Shown here piece after piece: positions 1-5,350 of a stretch of DNA of 5,350 nucleotides. The notes under the pieces were generated by a model. That model did no database searches. It was not told the DNA's origin and was given only the letters and a program-made list of their open reading frames with translations. Source of the DNA: Firmicutes bacterium UBA3941. Its GTDB lineage: Bacteria > Bacillota > Clostridia > Caldicoprobacterales > UBA3941. Both the position numbers and the translations under genes were made by a program. Positions within the stretch are counted from its first letter, which is position 1. Each line of letters starts with the position of its first letter. The stretch covers positions 1 through 5,350 of the forward strand of contig DGDX01000070.1 in the NCBI GenBank assembly GCA_002385665.1, in the 5' to 3' direction.

Positions 1-1
1 T

Positions 2-1357
2 AGTTACGATGATATTTTTCAAGATCACAACCTGTTTGGGGATGATGATACCTTTACCAGTATATCTGATATAGATCTTGGCACTCAAATGCCCTTACGT
101 AGATCCCCAAAGGGTAAGCGATCAACCGGTTCCGGGAAATATCTAAAGCCTATCCTGTCAGTGTTAGCACTGGCTCTTATATTCCTGACCATATTCTACT
201 TTATGAGTCAAACCGGCCGACAGTATTCCAGAACAGAAAACAATCTACCTCAGACTATCGCTGTATCTGCTTCTGTAGAAGAATTAAATATGGACGATGA
301 TAAGGCATACAGGATTATATTCAATACTGTAAATGGTAAAGAGGTCAGTTTTTTGGATGAAATCAAACCAGTAGAGAATGGACGTGCGGAATTTATTGTT
401 GAAGAAGCAGATCTTTATGCCTACGGCCCCCTGCTTAACGAGGAAGGCTTGTATGAGGTACACTTGGATGCAATAATTATGGCACCTAATTTACCACAAA
501 CTATCGAGAGTATTGTTATAACCCTTTCGGAGCCCTATAATTATGCACCCTTTACTTTGCTGCAGCCATCTTCCTCTGAAACTGAATTCCAAGGGAACAG
601 CTCAAAGGTTTCCTTCAAAATTGAGCCCGGCTCAACCGTTATAGTAAATGGAGAAAACTTTTCTGAAATGGTAACAGAGGATGGCAGGTTTGAAATGGAA
701 GTTCATCTGCCACCCCAGGAGGATGAACTAGTATTGGATGTTCGGGTTTCAACACCCGGTTATCTGGATAATATCCAGCAACTAATCTTCAGAAAGACCC
801 AACCGGAAGTAGTTTTCAGTATTAACGAAACCTCGCCTATTCCATCTGATGAACAGTGGGTTAAGATAACCGGTATCATCAATCCCGAGGCGGTTCTGGA
901 AGCGGATGTGGAGATTTTTGAAGAACCGGAGATTGACAGTAACACCGGTAATTTTACGGCTTATATAAAGGCAGAACGTCCAGGATACAACGCCTGTACT
1001 CTAACTGCCAAACTGGGGGATAAGAAATCATCCATAGAGGTCATAGTGGATAGGAGGACTACAGTAGACACATATACCTCTACAGCCTGGAAGCCGGATT
1101 ATACGGCGCTCCAGCAGGATGAACTGCTACACAATGGCAGACATTTTGTGTTTGAAGGCAATATTGAGGAGATAATTGAGACAGGTCAAAAGAATGTCTT
1201 TACCGTTAGCCAACAATCCCAGTCCGATCAAATCTACTATGTGGAATTTTGGGGGGACTTCGATTTTAACTCTGGAGATAGGATCAGGGTTTTCGGAAAC
1301 CGCTGGGGTAATAAGGACGGTCATCCCCGATTTCTGGCAAAATATATCTACCACTAA
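2..1357 (+). CDS. Membrane-anchored protein with Ig-like segments and C-terminal OB-fold-like domain (5' end missing)
   Basis: The frame is open from position 2, and 29 codons precede the first ATG (position 89). That ATG has no purine-rich Shine-Dalgarno site upstream, so it is probably an internal Met and the gene begins left of the window. In window numbering (451 residues), about 1-29 is acidic, 30-47 is basic, and about 48-68 is one transmembrane helix (KPILSVLALALIFLTIFYFM). The basic stretch just before the helix suggests the N-terminus is cytoplasmic and the large C-terminal part is outside the cell. Beta-rich segments follow: about 84-177; about 197-266, with a VIVNGENF...EDGRFEMEVHLP pattern typical of Glucodextran_B/Ig-like bacterial domains; and about 269-351. 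The last 80 residues (FEGNIEEI...YYVEFWGDFDFNSGDRIRVFG) look like an OB fold. The function is unknown to me. An N-terminal zinc ribbon, common in such Firmicute proteins, could lie outside the window. It is convergent with htrA. Confidence 0.85.
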   Translation, partial: SYDDIFQDHNLFGDDDTFTSISDIDLGTQMPLRRSPKGKRSTGSGKYLKPILSVLALALIFLTIFYFMSQTGRQYSRTENNLPQTIAVSASVEELNMDDDKAYRIIFNTVNGKEVSFLDEIKPVENGRAEFIVEEADLYAYGPLLNEEGLYEVHLDAIIMAPNLPQTIESIVITLSEPYNYAPFTLLQPSSSETEFQGNSSKVSFKIEPGSTVIVNGENFSEMVTEDGRFEMEVHLPPQEDELVLDVRVSTPGYLDNIQQLIFRKTQPEVVFSINETSPIPSDEQWVKITGIINPEAVLEADVEIFEEPEIDSNTGNFTAYIKAERPGYNACTLTAKLGDKKSSIEVIVDRRTTVDTYTSTAWKPDYTALQQDELLHNGRHFVFEGNIEEIIETGQKNVFTVSQQSQSDQIYYVEFWGDFDFNSGDRIRVFGNRWGNKDGHPRFLAKYIYH

Positions 1358-1438
1358 AAAATGCTTATGTGGTAGGCTGGATATGACTACTATATAAAAC
1401 CAAACTGAGTTTGAAATATAAAGTACTTTCAAGCAGTA

Positions 1439-1475
1439 AGACAGCCTGATTCTAGTGAATCAGGCTGTCTGTTTT
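1439..1475 (+). terminator. Rho-independent terminator between convergent genes
   Basis: A perfect 14-bp stem pairs 1439-1452 (AGACAGCCTGATTC) with 1457-1470 around a TAGT loop, followed by GTTTT. The U tract lies on the plus-strand side, so it mainly ends transcription of the upstream membrane-protein gene, whose stop codon lies 81 bp before it. It also sits about 30 bp beyond the htrA stop codon. In that direction the downstream bases (TACTGCTTG) are not U-rich, so it would be a weaker terminator for htrA, though the stem may still protect the mRNA 3' end. No other htrA terminator is visible. Confidence 0.9.
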
Positions 1476-1501
1476 AAATTCCATATTGTTCGACCAGCTT
1501 T

Positions 1502-2698
1502 TTACCCTTCCAATTGCTGAAGCTTGATTGGTGTTATAAAGGTTTTACCGTTGCGCCATACTGTAAATTCGATGATATCCCCAACCTTGTGTTTATTGAT
1601 CTCCTTCTTAAGTTCATCAATGGTTTCTATGGTTTTACCCTCTACACCTATTATTATATCCTTTGGCAACAATCCAGCCTTGTCTGCAGCTCCGTTAGGT
1701 GCTATCTCTACAATGCCTACACCCTTAGGATAATCATAGATCTCCCTTATTTCATCCGGAATTTCCCTTATAATTACTCCTATACCAGGACGCTGGATGC
1801 TTCCATGTTTTATAAGTTCCTCAGCTATAGGCATAAATACGTTGGTGGGTATCGCAAATCCAAGGCCTTCAGCATATGTCTTAAGGGTATTCATGCCGAT
1901 AACCTCGCCATTAGAATTCACAAGGGCTCCTCCACTGTTACCCGGATTGATGGCCGCATCTGTCTGTATCATTGTAAACTGGTTTTGTCCGTAGGTTATC
2001 TCCCTATCAACGGCACTAACGACCCCAACTGTAACTGTTCCAGCCAGTGTATGCCCCAAGGGGTTACCAATGGCAATAGCCAATTCGCCTTGACGGACCT
2101 TATCAGAGTCGCCGATCTTTGCTACGGTAAGGTCCGGCTCATCGATTTTTATTACCGCAACATCGGTCATTGAATCGCTACCTACCAGGGTTGCTGTAAC
2201 TTCCTTGCCACCCTTTAAAATAACCACCAGTTCATCCGCATTGTCGATCACATGGTTATTTGTAACTATATATCCGTCTTTACTAATGATTATTCCAGAA
2301 CCATAGCCTTCCATTTCCCTTTCTGTGGTTCTCCCCCAAAAAGGATCTCTCTCTCTTATTATGCTTTTATTGGTTATCCCTACTATGGCGGGACCTACCT
2401 TTTCGGCTATATCTACAACCGGATTATCCGAACTAATAAACAAATCCCCCTTTGAGCCCAGAGCAGGTAAAGGGTCCGAGGCTGGATCATCTGTATCCTT
2501 TTCTACAACAGTTTTATCAGGTAAATTAGTACCAATATTTTCGCCTTCGGCATTTCTTATGGCCTTCCCAATATCAGGAGCTATATAATACATACCGAGG
2601 GCTCCTATCAATAAAAAGACCAGAGCTACGGCAGCATATTTCCAAAACCCACCCCTTCTCGGGTAAGACCCTTCATCAAATCCATAAAAATCATTCAT
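1502..2698 (-). CDS. htrA: HtrA/DegP-like membrane-anchored serine protease (S1C) with one PDZ domain
   Basis: This is an ATP-independent protease that degrades or processes misfolded envelope proteins, anchored with its catalytic domain outside the membrane. Numbering from the ATG at 2698 (398 residues): a short cytoplasmic N-terminus; a transmembrane helix at about 18-39; an acidic, proline-containing linker at about 40-85; a trypsin-like domain at about 90-285; and a PDZ domain at about 300-395. The triad is intact: His149 in TNNHV, Asp179 in TDVAVIKI and Ser255 in NPGNSGG. The PDZ carries RPGIGV and the usual GIVEIAPNGAADKAGLLPKD motif. A GTG at 2707 opens the frame three codons earlier, but it uses the last G of the GGAGG motif (GGAGGTG, 2711-2705). 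The ATG 6 nt after that site is therefore the likely start. Length and layout match clostridial and bacillar HtrA. It lies downstream of the kinase with its own promoter and is convergent with the gene to its left. Confidence 0.96.
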   Translation of the reverse strand: MNDFYGFDEGSYPRRGGFWKYAAVALVFLLIGALGMYYIAPDIGKAIRNAEGENIGTNLPDKTVVEKDTDDPASDPLPALGSKGDLFISSDNPVVDIAEKVGPAIVGITNKSIIRERDPFWGRTTEREMEGYGSGIIISKDGYIVTNNHVIDNADELVVILKGGKEVTATLVGSDSMTDVAVIKIDEPDLTVAKIGDSDKVRQGELAIAIGNPLGHTLAGTVTVGVVSAVDREITYGQNQFTMIQTDAAINPGNSGGALVNSNGEVIGMNTLKTYAEGLGFAIPTNVFMPIAEELIKHGSIQRPGIGVIIREIPDEIREIYDYPKGVGIVEIAPNGAADKAGLLPKDIIIGVEGKTIETIDELKKEINKHKVGDIIEFTVWRNGKTFITPIKLQQLEG

Positions 2699-2727
2699 GA
2701 TTTTCACCTCCGATTCTTTATACGTAT

Positions 2728-2756
2728 ATTATAAACGTGTTTTTTTAAGAGAATGT
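2728..2756 (-). promoter_or_regulatory. htrA promoter
   Basis: Read on the minus strand, a perfect TATAAT occupies 2733-2728, giving an expected start near 2721 and a leader of about 23 nt to the ATG at 2698. At 17-bp spacing the -35 position (2756-2751) reads ACATTC, a poor match to TTGACA. A near-consensus TTCACA lies 20 bp from the -10. A perfect -10 with a degenerate -35 overlapped by repeats suggests an activator-dependent promoter. I found no terminator between the kinase stop codon (2808) and this promoter, so read-through from the two-component operon into htrA is also possible. Confidence 0.75.
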
Positions 2757-2770
2757 GAACGATGTGTAAA
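2743..2770 (-). promoter_or_regulatory. Tandem response-regulator boxes (PhoP/WalR-like) upstream of htrA
   Basis: On the htrA coding strand there are three 6-bp boxes with exact 5-bp spacers: TTTACA (2770-2765), TTCACA (2759-2754) and TTAAAA (2748-2743). Read on the plus strand, the first two are TGTGAA-N5-TGTAAA, which matches the WalR consensus TGTWAH-N5-TGTWAH at 11 of 12 positions. They equally match PhoP boxes TT(A/T/C)ACA-N5. An 11-bp repeat is the known binding mode of head-to-tail OmpR-family dimers. The array runs from about -49 to -22 relative to the predicted start and ends 9 bp before the -10. The regulator encoded 1.5 kb away is the obvious candidate ligand; that link is inferred. 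Confidence 0.6.
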
Positions 2771-2807
2771 CAATAGAAATAGGTGGTAACCTTAATCTGC
2801 AAAGTAT

Positions 2808-4238
2808 TTAAGATTTGGCATCCAATGAGAAGATGAAAGCCGTCCCCTGACCTTCCTTACTATGCACCCAAATTCTTTGCTGGTGTTCATCGATTATTTT
2901 TTTTACGATAGACAAGCCCAGTCCTGTGCCCCGTTCTAACCCGCTCCGGGATTTTTCTACCTGATAGAACCTCTCCCATATGTTCTTTATCTCATCCTTG
3001 GGTATCCCCGGACCCTGATCCTGAATCCTTACAAAAACCTTACCCCTGTTCTTCCAAGTTCTGATATGAAGGAGACCGCCATGTCGATTAAACTTTATTG
3101 CATTGTCCAGCAGGTTAATAATCACCTGCTGAATGCGGTCTATATCGGCTTTTACCAAGCATTTGTCCTCCTGAAAATCTACTCTGATATCTATTTCCTT
3201 GGCATTGATCTTTTCCTCCTGGGTTATCAAAAGCTGCCTGATCTGTTCGTTGATATCAAAATCCGTATAATTTAACGGAAACTGCCCCGACTCTATTTGG
3301 GATAGATCCAACAGCTCATTAATCAGCTTGTTAAGGCGCTGTGTTTCTTCCAGGGCAATACTTAAGTACTTTTTTTGTTCCTTTGGGTTGAAAGTCCCAT
3401 CCAATGTCCCTTGAATATATCCCCTCATAGAGGTCAGGGGAGATCTAAGTTCATGGGATACGTTAGCCACGAAGCTCCTTCTCATATCCTCCAATCTTTC
3501 AAGAGAGTCAGCCATGGCATTGAAACTGATGGCCAATTGGCCGGTTTCATCCCTATTGGAAACCTTAACCCTCCGGCTGTAATTGCCGTTGGCAATCTCC
3601 CTGGAAACTTCACTCATATGGCTCAAGGGTTTGGATATTCTCCTGGAGATCCAATACAAGAGCACCACGGAAAGAGCAGCAGAAAAAATAACAGCTTTCC
3701 AGATATCCCCATACAGTCGGTACAGTATTAGATCAATCTCTTCTACAGGGGTATGAAAGAATATGGCCCCCTTTATCTGTTGATCCAGCTTCAATGGCAC
3801 ACCAATGGTTAACACGGGAACTGAAAAGCGTTCTCCAAACTTGCCTATGTTTTTTATCATATTGCCTTTTAAGACATTGATTATCTCATCTTTAGAAAAG
3901 GGGGTTACCTCCATTTCCTCATCTGCGCCCTGGGGTGTATATTGAAAGTGTAGGAGACCTATATCCCCAACAACTCTTACTACCCAGATGCTGGTCTTCT
4001 CATATCTGGTTATCCCATGGCTTATAAGCTGTAAGTATTCACGAGAAACCCAGCCCTTATCATATAATTCATAATGTCTGTTCAGCTCCTTCGCCTCACG
4101 AATCAATTCTTCTTCAGTAGATTTTAGGGTGTATTTTTGTAAGGCGCTGGATAAAAACAACCCTAGTGTTATTAGCGTTATAAGCATAATAACAAAATAG
4201 GTGACCATCAAGCGGGAGAATAAAGATCGAAACATCAT
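2808..4238 (-). CDS. Membrane sensor histidine kinase (HAMP-HisKA-HATPase)
   Basis: This is the sensor half of a two-component system: it autophosphorylates on His and passes phosphate to the adjacent regulator. Layout of 476 residues: TM1 at about 10-31; an extracytoplasmic sensor at about 32-176, size-compatible with a Cache-like fold; TM2 at about 178-198; HAMP at about 199-252; HisKA with the H-box at His262 (VSHELRSPL); then the ATPase with N-box Asn379 (INLLDNAIKFN), G1 DQGPGIP at 407-413, F-box WERFYQ at 421-426 and G2 GTGLGLSI at 437-444. No catalytic motif is missing. There is no cytoplasmic PAS between HAMP and HisKA, so it is shorter than Bacillus PhoR, ResE or WalK. The gene begins ATGATG. 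The first ATG (4238) overlaps the regulator stop by 4 nt. The second (4235) sits 7 nt from GAGG and is an equally good start. Close coupling indicates one operon. Confidence 0.95.
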   Translation of the reverse strand: MMFRSLFSRLMVTYFVIMLITLITLGLFLSSALQKYTLKSTEEELIREAKELNRHYELYDKGWVSREYLQLISHGITRYEKTSIWVVRVVGDIGLLHFQYTPQGADEEMEVTPFSKDEIINVLKGNMIKNIGKFGERFSVPVLTIGVPLKLDQQIKGAIFFHTPVEEIDLILYRLYGDIWKAVIFSAALSVVLLYWISRRISKPLSHMSEVSREIANGNYSRRVKVSNRDETGQLAISFNAMADSLERLEDMRRSFVANVSHELRSPLTSMRGYIQGTLDGTFNPKEQKKYLSIALEETQRLNKLINELLDLSQIESGQFPLNYTDFDINEQIRQLLITQEEKINAKEIDIRVDFQEDKCLVKADIDRIQQVIINLLDNAIKFNRHGGLLHIRTWKNRGKVFVRIQDQGPGIPKDEIKNIWERFYQVEKSRSGLERGTGLGLSIVKKIIDEHQQRIWVHSKEGQGTAFIFSLDAKS

Positions 4239-4924
4239 TTCACCTCAAATTTATAACCTACACCCCATACGGTTTTGATTCCCCAACTATTATCTTCCAT
4301 AGTTAATTTTTCCCTAAGTCTCTTTACATGTACATCTATCGTCCTGGAATCACCGTAAAAATCATAACCCCATACCTGCTCCAACAGCTGTTCTCTAGTG
4401 AATACCTTGTTGGGATTTGATGCTAAGAAGTATAAAAGTTCCAACTCCTTCGGGGGACATTCAATATCCTTCCCCATAAATGTAAGGGTGTAGTCCGTAA
4501 GATTGATGGTTAAGTTAGGATACGATACTATCTGTTCGTCATCTTTTGTGCTCTTTGACCTCCTCAGTACTGCTTTTACCCTGGCTACCAACTCTTTAGG
4601 ATCAAAGGGCTTTACTATATAATCATCAGCTCCCAGCTCGAGCCCCAACACCTTGTCAAAGGTCTCCCCTTTAGCCGTAAGCATAATGATTGGGATCTGA
4701 CTTGTTCTTCTTATGTTTTTACACACATCCCAACCGTCCATCTTGGGTAGCATTATATCCAGTATAATTAAATGAGGGGGATTTTTTCTAAAGCCTTCCA
4801 GTCCTGATATCCCATCCATATAATATTCTGTTATAAATCCTTCTTTTTCAAGATACAGCTGTATTAACTGTCCAATATTAGGATCGTCATCCACGACCAT
4901 AATCCTAATATCTTGACTGTTCAT
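4235..4924 (-). CDS. OmpR/PhoB-family response regulator (ResD/PhoP/WalR-like)
   Basis: This is a DNA-binding response regulator, partner of the downstream kinase. Numbering from the ATG at 4924 (229 residues): a receiver domain at about 6-120 with acidic pocket Asp12-Asp14, phospho-acceptor Asp56 (LIILDIMLP), switch Thr83 (MLTAKG) and Lys105 (IVKPF); then a winged-helix effector at about 132-229 with PPKELELLYFL, recognition helix region SRTIDVHVKRLREKL and wing hairpin TVWGVGYKFEV. The wing ending resembles ResD, while other motifs are shared with PhoP and WalR, so the orthologue cannot be named. A TTG at 4933 could add three residues. I prefer the ATG because the GGAAGGGG run lies 9 nt before it and abuts the TTG. 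The last codons (GAG GTG AAA TGA) double as the ribosome binding site of the kinase gene. Confidence 0.95.
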   Translation of the reverse strand: MNSQDIRIMVVDDDPNIGQLIQLYLEKEGFITEYYMDGISGLEGFRKNPPHLIILDIMLPKMDGWDVCKNIRRTSQIPIIMLTAKGETFDKVLGLELGADDYIVKPFDPKELVARVKAVLRRSKSTKDDEQIVSYPNLTINLTDYTLTFMGKDIECPPKELELLYFLASNPNKVFTREQLLEQVWGYDFYGDSRTIDVHVKRLREKLTMEDNSWGIKTVWGVGYKFEVK

Positions 4925-4964
4925 ATTTTTCAACCCCTTCCTTTGTCATGGCTATCCAATATCA

Positions 4965-4993
4965 ATTATATAGTCAAAACCAATTTTTGAAAA
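4965..4993 (-). promoter_or_regulatory. Predicted promoter of the two-component operon
   Basis: On the minus strand, TTTTCA (4993-4988) lies 17 bp upstream of a perfect TATAAT (4970-4965). The start would be near 4958, giving a leader of about 33 nt to the regulator ATG. The -35 matches the sigma-A consensus at four of six positions. No PhoP/WalR-like boxes lie directly upstream in the position seen at htrA, so autoregulation would have to work from the more distant array at 5057-5096. Confidence 0.6.
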
Positions 4994-4999
4994 GCTATG

Positions 5000-5026
5000 G
5001 CCAACCTGTACATTACTCTGGTTATC
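5000..5026 (+). repeat. Imperfect direct repeat, copy 1
   Basis: GCCAACCTG, six bases, ACTCTGG, T, TATC. It matches copy 2 at 5282-5303 at 20 of 22 aligned positions after removing a 5-base insertion. It lies just upstream of the regulator promoter, and its origin is unknown. Confidence 0.6.
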
Positions 5027-5056
5027 AATAAACTTTTTATAGTGTACCCTAACCAG

Positions 5057-5096
5057 GTTACAGGATATTTAACAGACAAATAACTTAACGGTTAAA
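5057..5096 (+). promoter_or_regulatory. Four-box tandem array resembling PhoP boxes in the divergent intergenic region
   Basis: Plus-strand boxes are GTTACA (5057-5062), TTAACA (5069-5074), ATAACT (5080-5085) and GTTAAA (5091-5096), with spacers of 6, 5 and 5 bp. The first two fit TT(A/T)ACA-type or reversed WalR-type consensus well, and the last two miss one position each relative to DTWACA. Four coding-strand boxes at about 11-bp steps is the arrangement described for PhoP-activated promoters in Bacillus. The array ends 9 bp before TATACA (5106-5111), the same gap as at htrA. Binding by the encoded regulator is inferred. Confidence 0.5.
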
Positions 5097-5102
5097 TTTG
5101 TC
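5075..5102. repeat. Interrupted dyad overlapping the box array
   Basis: GACAAAT (5075-5081) is the exact reverse complement of ATTTGTC (5096-5102). Inside it, TTAAC-G-GTTAA (5085-5095) is a second perfect inverted repeat, with three unpaired bases (5082-5084) on the left only. No T run follows on either strand, so it does not look like a terminator. It may be an operator dyad or simply a by-product of the AT-rich box repeats. Confidence 0.45.
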
Positions 5103-5105
5103 AAA

Positions 5106-5134
5106 TATACATAGAAAAAAGAGGGTTATATAGT
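5106..5134 (+). promoter_or_regulatory. Candidate promoter region for the divergent gene
   Basis: There are two overlapping possibilities. TATACA (5106-5111) could be a -10 placed 9 bp after the box array, mirroring htrA, with a start near 5118. Alternatively, TATACA could be a poor -35 with TATAGT (5129-5134) as the -10 at 17-bp spacing, starting near 5141. Either leaves a leader of roughly 190-215 nt. Neither matches consensus strongly, as expected for an activator-dependent promoter. Confidence 0.35.
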
Positions 5135-5332
5135 TTTTTGTAGAATTATAGATATTAAGCAATCATCCTACTGAGCTTTCCATTATGGCTTAGTTTCAAC
5201 CCAGATGCATTGCGGCTTAGCTCTTGCCCACGATATCCGTTTATTAGGCGCCCTGTCTATTTGGATATTGTAAATGCCCAAGCCAACCTGCACTCTGGAT
5301 ATCATTCATATCTAAAAATGGGAGGACTTATA
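5135..5332 (+). other. Gene-free leader region of the divergent gene
   Basis: I see no supported gene here and no riboswitch class I recognise. It contains GGCTTAG twice (5187-5193 and 5214-5220); CTGAGC (5171-5176), which can pair with GCTTAG (5188-5193) allowing a G-U pair; GATATCC (5232-5238), which can pair with GGATATT (5263-5269) or GGATATC (5297-5303); and the second copy of the direct repeat. On the minus strand, 5155-5256 is open for 33 codons plus a stop but has no credible start. It is less AT-rich to the eye than the box region next to it. Confidence 0.5.
5282..5303 (+). repeat. Imperfect direct repeat, copy 2
   Basis: GCCAACCTG, C, ACTCTGG, A, TATC. It is the partner of 5000-5026, 282 bp away, and lacks the five extra bases of copy 1. 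It lies about 17 bp before the GGGAGG ribosome binding site of the divergent gene. Confidence 0.6.
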
Positions 5333-5350
5333 ATGCGGAACAAGATAAAA
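5333..5350 (+). CDS. Start of a divergent gene (3' part outside window)
   Basis: Only six codons are visible: ATG CGG AAC AAG ATA AAA (MRNKIK). The start is well supported by GGGAGG (5320-5325) with a 7-nt spacer. A basic N-terminus of this kind is common at the beginning of signal peptides of secreted proteins or lipoproteins, but six residues cannot show that. It is divergent from the two-component operon and preceded by the box array at 5057-5096, so it may be a target of the regulator. A phosphate-binding PstS-type gene would fit a PhoPR identity, but nothing visible proves it. Confidence 0.7.

Noticed and set aside
1349..1374. TACCAC/GTGGTA hairpin across the stop codon of the first gene
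   Set aside because: It has only 6 bp with a 14-nt loop and no T run after it; the 14-bp stem at 1439-1470 is the real terminator.
1127..1432. Reverse-strand open frame of about 100 codons overlapping the end of the first gene
   Set aside because: It is antisense to a well-supported reading frame, has no recognisable domain or ribosome binding site, and runs into the intergenic region.
1411..1432. TTGAAA/TTTCAA inverted repeat, also considered as a minus-strand -35
   Set aside because: The short AT-rich stem is likely chance, and no -10 lies at the right distance on the minus strand.
1514..2173. Plus-strand open frame of 219 codons inside htrA
   Set aside because: It is antisense to htrA, whose catalytic motifs are unmistakable; the peptide is rich in Tyr, Cys and Ile and shows no domain, as expected for a shadow frame.
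2771..2807. Possible terminator between the kinase and htrA
   Set aside because: Only the tiny palindrome GGTTACC is present, with no stable stem and no U tract.
3375..3731. Plus-strand open frame of 118 codons inside the kinase gene
   Set aside because: It is antisense to the HAMP/HisKA coding region with no start signal or domain; a shadow of the real frame.
4931..4933. TTG as the start codon of the response regulator
   Set aside because: It lies immediately after the GGAAGGGG purine run, leaving little spacing; the ATG at 4924 has a better distance. Not fully excluded.

Overview
The window looks like chromosomal DNA from a low-to-moderate GC, Gram-positive-type bacterium, most likely a Clostridia-like Firmicute. 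The grounds are strong purine-rich Shine-Dalgarno sites (GGAGGTG, GAGGTG, GGGAGG), a membrane-anchored single-PDZ HtrA protease instead of a periplasmic DegP, and an OmpR-type two-component pair next to it. I saw no tRNA, rRNA, CRISPR array or intact mobile element.

Layout. (1) Positions 2-1357, plus strand: the 3' part of a gene whose start lies left of the window. It encodes a membrane-anchored protein with a cytoplasmic acidic/basic N-terminus, one transmembrane helix, Ig-like extracellular segments and a C-terminal OB-fold-like domain. (2) Positions 1439-1475: a strong hairpin terminator between convergent genes. (3) Positions 1502-2698, minus strand: htrA, with an intact His/Asp/Ser triad and a PDZ domain. 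(4) Positions 2728-2770: the htrA promoter, with a perfect -10 and three 6-bp boxes repeating every 11 bp. (5) Positions 2808-4238 and 4235-4924, minus strand: a sensor histidine kinase translationally coupled to its OmpR/PhoB-type response regulator. (6) Positions 4925-5332: a gene-free divergent intergenic region. It holds the regulator operon promoter, a second array of boxes, a direct-repeat pair and a long leader. (7) From 5333, plus strand: the first six codons of a divergent gene with an excellent ribosome binding site.

How the parts may work together. The kinase senses an extracytoplasmic signal and phosphorylates the regulator. Arrays resembling PhoP (TTAACA) or WalR boxes lie on the coding strand of both htrA and the divergent 5333 gene. 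Each array ends 9 bp before a -10-like hexamer. The simplest inference is that the two genes flanking the two-component operon are its direct targets, giving a compact envelope-stress or phosphate-type regulon. Whether the pair is orthologous to PhoPR, ResDE or WalRK cannot be decided from this window. No wholly new system is evident; the shared promoter geometry is the most interesting signal.
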